From the NCBI GenBank assembly GCA_963704585.1, contig OY969919.1, positions 124,001-188,000 of the forward strand: a stretch of 64,000 bases of DNA. Direction: 5' to 3'. Source of the DNA: Bog-756 sp963704585 (GTDB taxonomy: Bacteria > Actinomycetota > Acidimicrobiia > Acidimicrobiales > RAAP-2). Below, piece after piece: positions 59,941 through 64,000 of the stretch. The notes under the pieces were generated by a model. The model was not told the DNA's origin. It was given only the letters and a program-made list of their open reading frames with translations, and did not search any database. A program made the translations under genes and the position numbers. Every line of letters begins with the position of its first letter. Within the stretch, counting starts at the first letter, position 1.

Positions 59941-60021
59941 GGTCCCGCCGGCATGGATCCGCCGATCCGGTGGGTCCCGCCGGCATGGATCCGCCGATCC
60001 GGTGGGTCCCGCCGGCATGGA
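59941..60021. repeat. 32-bp tandem repeat upstream of uvrC
   Basis: Two identical 32-bp copies (starting GGTCCCGCCGGCATGGATCC) at 59941-59972 and 59973-60004 are followed by 17 bp of a third. Each full copy contains the palindromes GCCGGC and GGATCC. The array ends 29 bp before the uvrC start. Confidence 0.92.
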
Positions 60022-60050
60022 CGCCGGGGGCGACGCGGCACACTGGTGGC

Positions 60051-61967
60051 GTGGTCACCCGTCCGCTCGCCGGGACCGTGCCAGACGCCCCGGGCTCCTA
60101 CCAGTTCCTCGATCGTGACGGCCGCATCCTCTACGTCGGGAAGGCGAAGTCGCTGCGCCAGCGCCTCAACACGTACTTCCAGGACCCGGCCGGCCTCCCA
60201 CCTCGGATCGCCCAGATGGTCGCTGAGGCCGACCACGTGGAGTGGATGGTGGTCGACACCGAGGCCGAGGCGCTCCTGCTCGAGCACAATCTCATCAAGC
60301 GCGAGCAGCCGCGGTACAACGTGCGGCTCAAGGACGACAAGAGCTACCCGTGGCTGGCGATCACGGTCTCCGACGAGTGGCCGCGCCCGGCGGTCGTCCG
60401 CGGGCGGAAGCGGAGCGGCGTGCGGTACTTCGGGCCCTACGCGAACGTCGGCGCAATCCGCGAGACCCTCGACCTCCTGCTCCGGTCATTTCCGGTGCGC
60501 ACGTGCTCGGACGCCAAGTTCCGGCGCCACCAACGGCTCGGTCGGCCATGTCTCCTGTACCACATCGAACGGTGTTCGGGACCGTGCGTCGGCGAGGTGG
60601 ACCGCGAGGAGTACGACCAGATGCTGGCCGACCTCATCTCCTTTCTCAACGGCGACACCGCGCCGCTCGAGCGCGGGCTCGAACAGGGGATGCGCGACGC
60701 CGCGGCCGCGCTCGAGTTCGAGCGCGCGTCGGTGCTGCGTGACAAGCTCGACGCGGTTCGGGCGGCGGACGCAGTCCGCCAGATGGAGCTCGACCGGCCC
60801 GAGGATCTCGACGTCTTCGGCCTCGCCGAGGACGAGCTCGAGGCGGCGGTCCAGGTCTTCCACGTGCGCAAGGGGAAGGTGGTCGGCCGCCTCGCGATCT
60901 TCGTGGACAAGGTCGAGGACCTGGGCCTCCCGGAACTCGTCGAGCGGATCCTCGTCGACGTCTACGCGGAACCGGTTGCGGGCGTGCCGCGACAGGTGCT
61001 CGTGCCCTCCCTGCCGGCCGACCTCGCCGCCGTCGTCGCCTACCTCGCCGACCGGCGCGGCGGTCCGGTCGAGCTCCGGGTGCCGGTGCGAGGGACCAAG
61101 CGCGCGCTCCTCCAGACCGTCGAGCACAACGCCCGCGACGCATTCGTGCGTCACCGTCTGCAGCGCACCTCGGACCACAACAGCCGAGCGCGTGCGCTCG
61201 AGTCGCTCCAGCGCGAGCTCGACCTGTCCGACGCGCCTCTCCGGATCGAGTGCTACGACATGAGCCATCTGCAGGGCAGCGACTACGTCGGTTCGATGGT
61301 CGTCTTCGAGGACGGTCTGCCGAAGAAGGCCGACTACCGCCACTTCCGGGTGGCCTCGGTGCCCGGCAATGACGACTACGCGGCGATGGAGGAGGTCCTC
61401 ACGCGGCGCCTGCGCGCCCTGGTCGAGCCCGCGTCACCCGACACGTCCGAGGGGAGCCCGACGAACGCTCCCCGGCGGTTCGCCTATCCGCCCCAGCTCC
61501 TCCTCCTCGACGGCGGGCTCGGGCAGCTCAACGTCGGGGTGCGCGTACTCGCATCGCTCGGCCTCTCCGATCGCATCCCGGTCGCCTCGCTCGCCAAGAG
61601 CTTCGAGGAGGTCTACCGGCCGGGGAGCTCGGATCCGATCCGGCTGTCGCGGCAGTCCGAGGCGCTCTACCTTCTCCAGCGCCTCCGGGACGAGGCCCAC
61701 CGGTTCGCCATCGCCTACCACCGGACCCTGCGTGGACGGCGGATGACCCTCGGCGCGCTCGACGGCGTGAAGGGCCTCGGGCCGAAGCGGCGGGTGCGGC
61801 TGATCGAGCAGTTCGGCGGGCTCACCGGCTTGCGGAACACCTCGAAGGAGGAGCTGCTCGGCGTATCGTGGCTGCCGGCCGAGGTCGGCGCCGCCGTCTT
61901 CGACCGACTGCACACGCCGCTGCCCGCGACGGGGACCAACGGATCGCACACAAGGGTGGGCCGATGA
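60051..61967 (+). CDS. uvrC: Excinuclease ABC subunit C
   Basis: This 638-residue subunit makes both incisions of nucleotide excision repair. The GIY-YIG nuclease domain is at the N-terminus (DAPGSYQFLDRDGRILYVGK). The UVR domain (AAALEFERASVLRDKLDAV) interacts with UvrB. The RNase-H-like endonuclease domain has the catalytic Asp in IECYDMSHLQGSDYVGS, and a C-terminal helix-hairpin-helix reads GVKGLGPKRRVRLIEQFGG. GTG 60051 is chosen since the GIY-YIG fold begins ten residues later and longer versions would translate the 32-bp repeats. Its stop overlaps rapZ (ATGA). Confidence 0.95.
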   Translation: MVTRPLAGTVPDAPGSYQFLDRDGRILYVGKAKSLRQRLNTYFQDPAGLPPRIAQMVAEADHVEWMVVDTEAEALLLEHNLIKREQPRYNVRLKDDKSYPWLAITVSDEWPRPAVVRGRKRSGVRYFGPYANVGAIRETLDLLLRSFPVRTCSDAKFRRHQRLGRPCLLYHIERCSGPCVGEVDREEYDQMLADLISFLNGDTAPLERGLEQGMRDAAAALEFERASVLRDKLDAVRAADAVRQMELDRPEDLDVFGLAEDELEAAVQVFHVRKGKVVGRLAIFVDKVEDLGLPELVERILVDVYAEPVAGVPRQVLVPSLPADLAAVVAYLADRRGGPVELRVPVRGTKRALLQTVEHNARDAFVRHRLQRTSDHNSRARALESLQRELDLSDAPLRIECYDMSHLQGSDYVGSMVVFEDGLPKKADYRHFRVASVPGNDDYAAMEEVLTRRLRALVEPASPDTSEGSPTNAPRRFAYPPQLLLLDGGLGQLNVGVRVLASLGLSDRIPVASLAKSFEEVYRPGSSDPIRLSRQSEALYLLQRLRDEAHRFAIAYHRTLRGRRMTLGALDGVKGLGPKRRVRLIEQFGGLTGLRNTSKEELLGVSWLPAEVGAAVFDRLHTPLPATGTNGSHTRVGR

Positions 61968-62815
61968 GCGAATACCTGGTGGTGACCGGCATGTCCGGCG
62001 CAGGCCGATCGACCGCGGGGGCCACCCTCGAGGACCTCGGCTGGTTCGTCATCGACAACATGCCCTCGGCCCTCATCTCGAAGGTGTCGGAGCTCGTCGA
62101 CGTCGCCGGCTCCGAGATGGAGCGGGTCGCCCTCGTCGTCGGCCGGGCGGGCGGCGACCTCGACGACGTGCTGCCGGCGGTCGATGCGCTGCGAAGCGGA
62201 AGGCACCGGGTCCGCATCGTCTTCCTCGATGCACCCGACGAGGTGCTCATAAAGCGATTCGAGGGCACGCGCCGTCGTCACCCCCAGGCCGCCCGCGGGG
62301 TGGTCGACTCGATCGCGGACGAACGGCAGCTGCTCGAGCCGCTGCGCGATCGCGCCGACCTGGTGATCGACACCGCCGAGCTCAACGTGAACCAGCTCCG
62401 GACCCGTCTCATCGAGGTCTTCGGCCGTGAGGAGGCCGGCGGGACGATGCAGACGTCGGTCGTCTCGTTCGGTTTCAAGTACGGGGTGCCCCTCGACGTC
62501 GACCTGCTCTTCGACTGCCGCTTCCTGCCCAACCCCTACTGGGACGAGGCACTCCGCCACCTCTCCGGACTCGAGCCGGAAGTGCGCAAGTACGTGCTCG
62601 ACCACCCGGAGACCGCGGCCTTCCTCGACCGCCTCGACGACCTCCTCACGATGCTGATCCCGGCCTACGTCCGCGAGGGCAAGTCCTACCTGACCGTCGC
62701 CCTGGGCTGCACCGGCGGCCGGCACCGGTCGGTGGTCCTCGCCGAGGAGCTGGTCCGCCGCTTCGTCGACCACGGGATCCCGACGACCGTCTTCCACCGG
62801 GACGTCGAGCGGTGA
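61964..62815 (+). CDS. rapZ: RapZ/YvcJ-family nucleotide-binding protein
   Basis: The product is 283 residues. Proteobacterial RapZ is an RNase adaptor; in Gram-positives YvcJ binds nucleotides and affects other processes. The Walker A loop is GMSGAGRSTAGATLEDLGWF with Arg in place of Lys, the form normal in actinobacteria. FVIDNMPSALI, IVFLDAPDEVLIKRFEGTRRRHP and the C-terminal VALGCTGGRHRSVVLAEEL are diagnostic. ATG 61964 overlaps uvrC by 4 nt, and its stop overlaps yvcK by 4 nt, so uvrC-rapZ-yvcK is a tight operon. Confidence 0.94.
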   Translation: MSEYLVVTGMSGAGRSTAGATLEDLGWFVIDNMPSALISKVSELVDVAGSEMERVALVVGRAGGDLDDVLPAVDALRSGRHRVRIVFLDAPDEVLIKRFEGTRRRHPQAARGVVDSIADERQLLEPLRDRADLVIDTAELNVNQLRTRLIEVFGREEAGGTMQTSVVSFGFKYGVPLDVDLLFDCRFLPNPYWDEALRHLSGLEPEVRKYVLDHPETAAFLDRLDDLLTMLIPAYVREGKSYLTVALGCTGGRHRSVVLAEELVRRFVDHGIPTTVFHRDVER

Positions 62816-63708
62816 GCCCCCCCGGCGAAGTCCGGCGCGCAGCACTCGGGCCGGCGGTGGTCGCGGTCGGAGGCGGGCACGGACAGGCCGCGACCCTGCG
62901 CGCGGTGCGCATCTACACCGAGCGGGTCACCGCCGTGGTGTCGGTCGCCGACGACGGGGGATCGTCGGGACGTCTGCGGGAGCTTCTCCAGATCATCCCG
63001 CCCGGCGACCTGCGGACCTGTCTCGTCGCACTGGCCGCGCCGGGCTCGCCGCTCGCCACCGCGTTCGCCTACCGGTTCGCCGAGGAGGAGCTCTCGGGGC
63101 ACTCGCTCGGCAACCTCATCCTGGCCGGCCTGATGGACGCGCTGGCCGATCCGGTCGATGCGCTCGACGAGGCGTGCCGCCTGCTCGGCGTGCACGGGCG
63201 CGTCCTGCCGGCCACCACCGAGCCGGTCGTCCTCAAGGCCGACGCCGAGGGCGGCCCGGTGGCGGGACAGGTGGCGGTGATGGCAACCAGCCACATTCGC
63301 CGTGTCTCGCTGGTGCCGTCCGACCCGAAGGCGCCTCCTGCGGCGGTCGAGGCCATCGCGGCGGCGGACCAGATCGTGCTCGGTCCCGGGTCGCTCTTCA
63401 CGAGCGTCCTCGCGGCGACCGCGGTCCCCGAGATCCGTGCTGGGATCGAACGCGCCGCTGGCGACGTCATCTACGTCTGCAACCTCCGACCGCAGGTCCC
63501 CGAGACGGAGGGATTCGATGTCGGCGGCCACGTCGAGGCGCTGCTCGAACACGGCGTCCGCGTCGACCGCGTGCTCTGCGACACCTCGGGGATGGAGCTG
63601 GGCACGCCGCCCGTTCCGGTCGTGGACCGCCCCCTCGCCCGGCCGAACGGCCTCGCCCACGATCCCGTCCGGCTCGCGTCAGCCCTGGTCGATCTCGCCG
63701 AATGCTGA
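62812..63708 (+). CDS. yvcK: YvcK/CofD-like gluconeogenesis factor
   Basis: The product is 298 residues. YvcK proteins bind UDP-GlcNAc and are needed for growth on gluconeogenic carbon and for cell-wall regulation. Signatures are VVAVGGGHGQAATLRAVR at residue 15, VVSVADDGGSSGRLRE, PGDLRTCLVAL, HSLGNLILAGL, IVLGPGSLFTSVLA and VYVCNLRPQVPETEGF. GTG 62812 overlaps rapZ. In most actinobacteria whiA follows; here gap comes next, 119 bp later. Confidence 0.94.
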   Translation: MSPPGEVRRAALGPAVVAVGGGHGQAATLRAVRIYTERVTAVVSVADDGGSSGRLRELLQIIPPGDLRTCLVALAAPGSPLATAFAYRFAEEELSGHSLGNLILAGLMDALADPVDALDEACRLLGVHGRVLPATTEPVVLKADAEGGPVAGQVAVMATSHIRRVSLVPSDPKAPPAAVEAIAAADQIVLGPGSLFTSVLAATAVPEIRAGIERAAGDVIYVCNLRPQVPETEGFDVGGHVEALLEHGVRVDRVLCDTSGMELGTPPVPVVDRPLARPNGLAHDPVRLASALVDLAEC

Positions 63709-63734
63709 CCGGACGGTCCGGGATCGCCTAGCGT
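63705..63734 (+). promoter_or_regulatory. Promoter for gap
   Basis: CTGACC at 63705-63710, overlapping the yvcK stop, and TAGCGT at 63729-63734 are 18 bp apart. The predicted leader is about 85 nt, so gap can be transcribed independently of yvcK. Confidence 0.45.
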
Positions 63735-63827
63735 GGACGCCGGTCTTCTTCCGTCCGAGGGGCATCAGCGTGATGTCTGCGTGCGACTGGTGCGCACGGA
63801 ACACTGAAGGGTAGGGCACAGCAGGAC

Positions 63828-64000
63828 ATGACCGTACGTATCGGGATCAACGGCTTCGGACGGATCGGTCGCAACTACCTCCGGGCGGCACGGACGATGG
63901 GGGCGGACGTCGAGGTGGTCGCGGTCAACGACCTGACCTCGGCCGAGACGCTGGCCCACCTGCTCAAGTACGACACGACCCACGGACGGTTCGGCGGCGA
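63828..64000 (+). CDS. gap: Glyceraldehyde-3-phosphate dehydrogenase, N-terminal part (cut by window end)
   Basis: The first 57 residues are present. The Rossmann NAD-binding motif GINGFGRIGRNYLRAA is at residues 6-21, followed by VAVNDLTSAETLAHLLKYDTTHGRF-type sequence with the adenine-ribose Asp/Thr region and the S-loop-preceding KYD motif. It catalyses the NAD-dependent oxidation of G3P in glycolysis. ATG 63828 has AGCAGG five to ten nt upstream. The active-site Cys lies beyond the window. Confidence 0.95.
   Translation, partial: MTVRIGINGFGRIGRNYLRAARTMGADVEVVAVNDLTSAETLAHLLKYDTTHGRFGG

Overview
The window is a 64 kb stretch of a high-GC actinobacterial chromosome and consists almost entirely of core metabolism. 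Several traits point to Actinomycetota, probably class Acidimicrobiia: a PdtaR-type ANTAR regulator beside polA and rpsA, an AftD-type arabinofuranosyltransferase homologue, the uvrC-rapZ-yvcK-gap string with the actinobacterial Walker A variant in RapZ, Thr-rich PTTTT-type linkers, and a FabD carrying a lipoyl-like tail. The class assignment is an inference. No insertion sequence, prophage, integrase, CRISPR array or restriction system is visible.

Layout. 1-10.9 kb holds tryptophan genes: the 3' end of trpE, then trpC-trpF-trpB-trpA with 4-nt stop/start overlaps. They are separated by ygfZ, a phosphotransferase and oppositely oriented genes (an AttH-like protein, an SDR and a two-component system). 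10.9-16.3 kb carries, on the minus strand, a UbiB-like kinase and a type II fatty-acid cluster fabD-fabG-acpP-fabF. 16.6-19.4 kb has a sulfotransferase, tRNA-Leu(CAA), menC and a small coiled-coil protein. 19.5-24.6 kb is pdtaR-polA-rpsA. 24.7-30.7 kb is a complete oppABCDF transporter operon on the minus strand. 30.9-44.3 kb is an envelope polysaccharide block: GT-C glycosyltransferases, a PIG-V-like mannosyltransferase, a Glf/HemY-like flavoprotein, a flippase, AftD and a methyltransferase. 44.3-50.2 kb is coaE-uvrB-uvrA. 50.3-56.3 kb, on the minus strand, is a small secreted protein and a MoxR-DUF58-transglutaminase operon that ends in an unusual 2OG-Fe(II) oxygenase fusion. 56.4-58.6 kb is a large ORF joining a winged helix, a transmembrane segment and an LppX/LprG-like domain. 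The window closes with nadA and uvrC-rapZ-yvcK-gap (gap is cut by the window edge).

Regulation visible in the sequence. Seven genes have a TANNNT -10 box only 6-9 nt before the start codon, which suggests leaderless transcripts. Most convergent gene pairs meet at GC-rich hairpins without a U-tract. Many cistrons overlap by 4 nt (GTGA/ATGA).

The points most worth a second look are the oxygenase-AgmX/TonB-like fusion in the MoxR operon, the apparent CTG start of the DUF58 gene, the membrane-tethered winged-helix ORF with an internal promoter, the FabD-lipoyl-like fusion without a modifiable lysine, the absence of whiA between yvcK and gap, and the 19.7 kb block between rpsA and coaE. I did not find a clear-cut new defence or mobile system.
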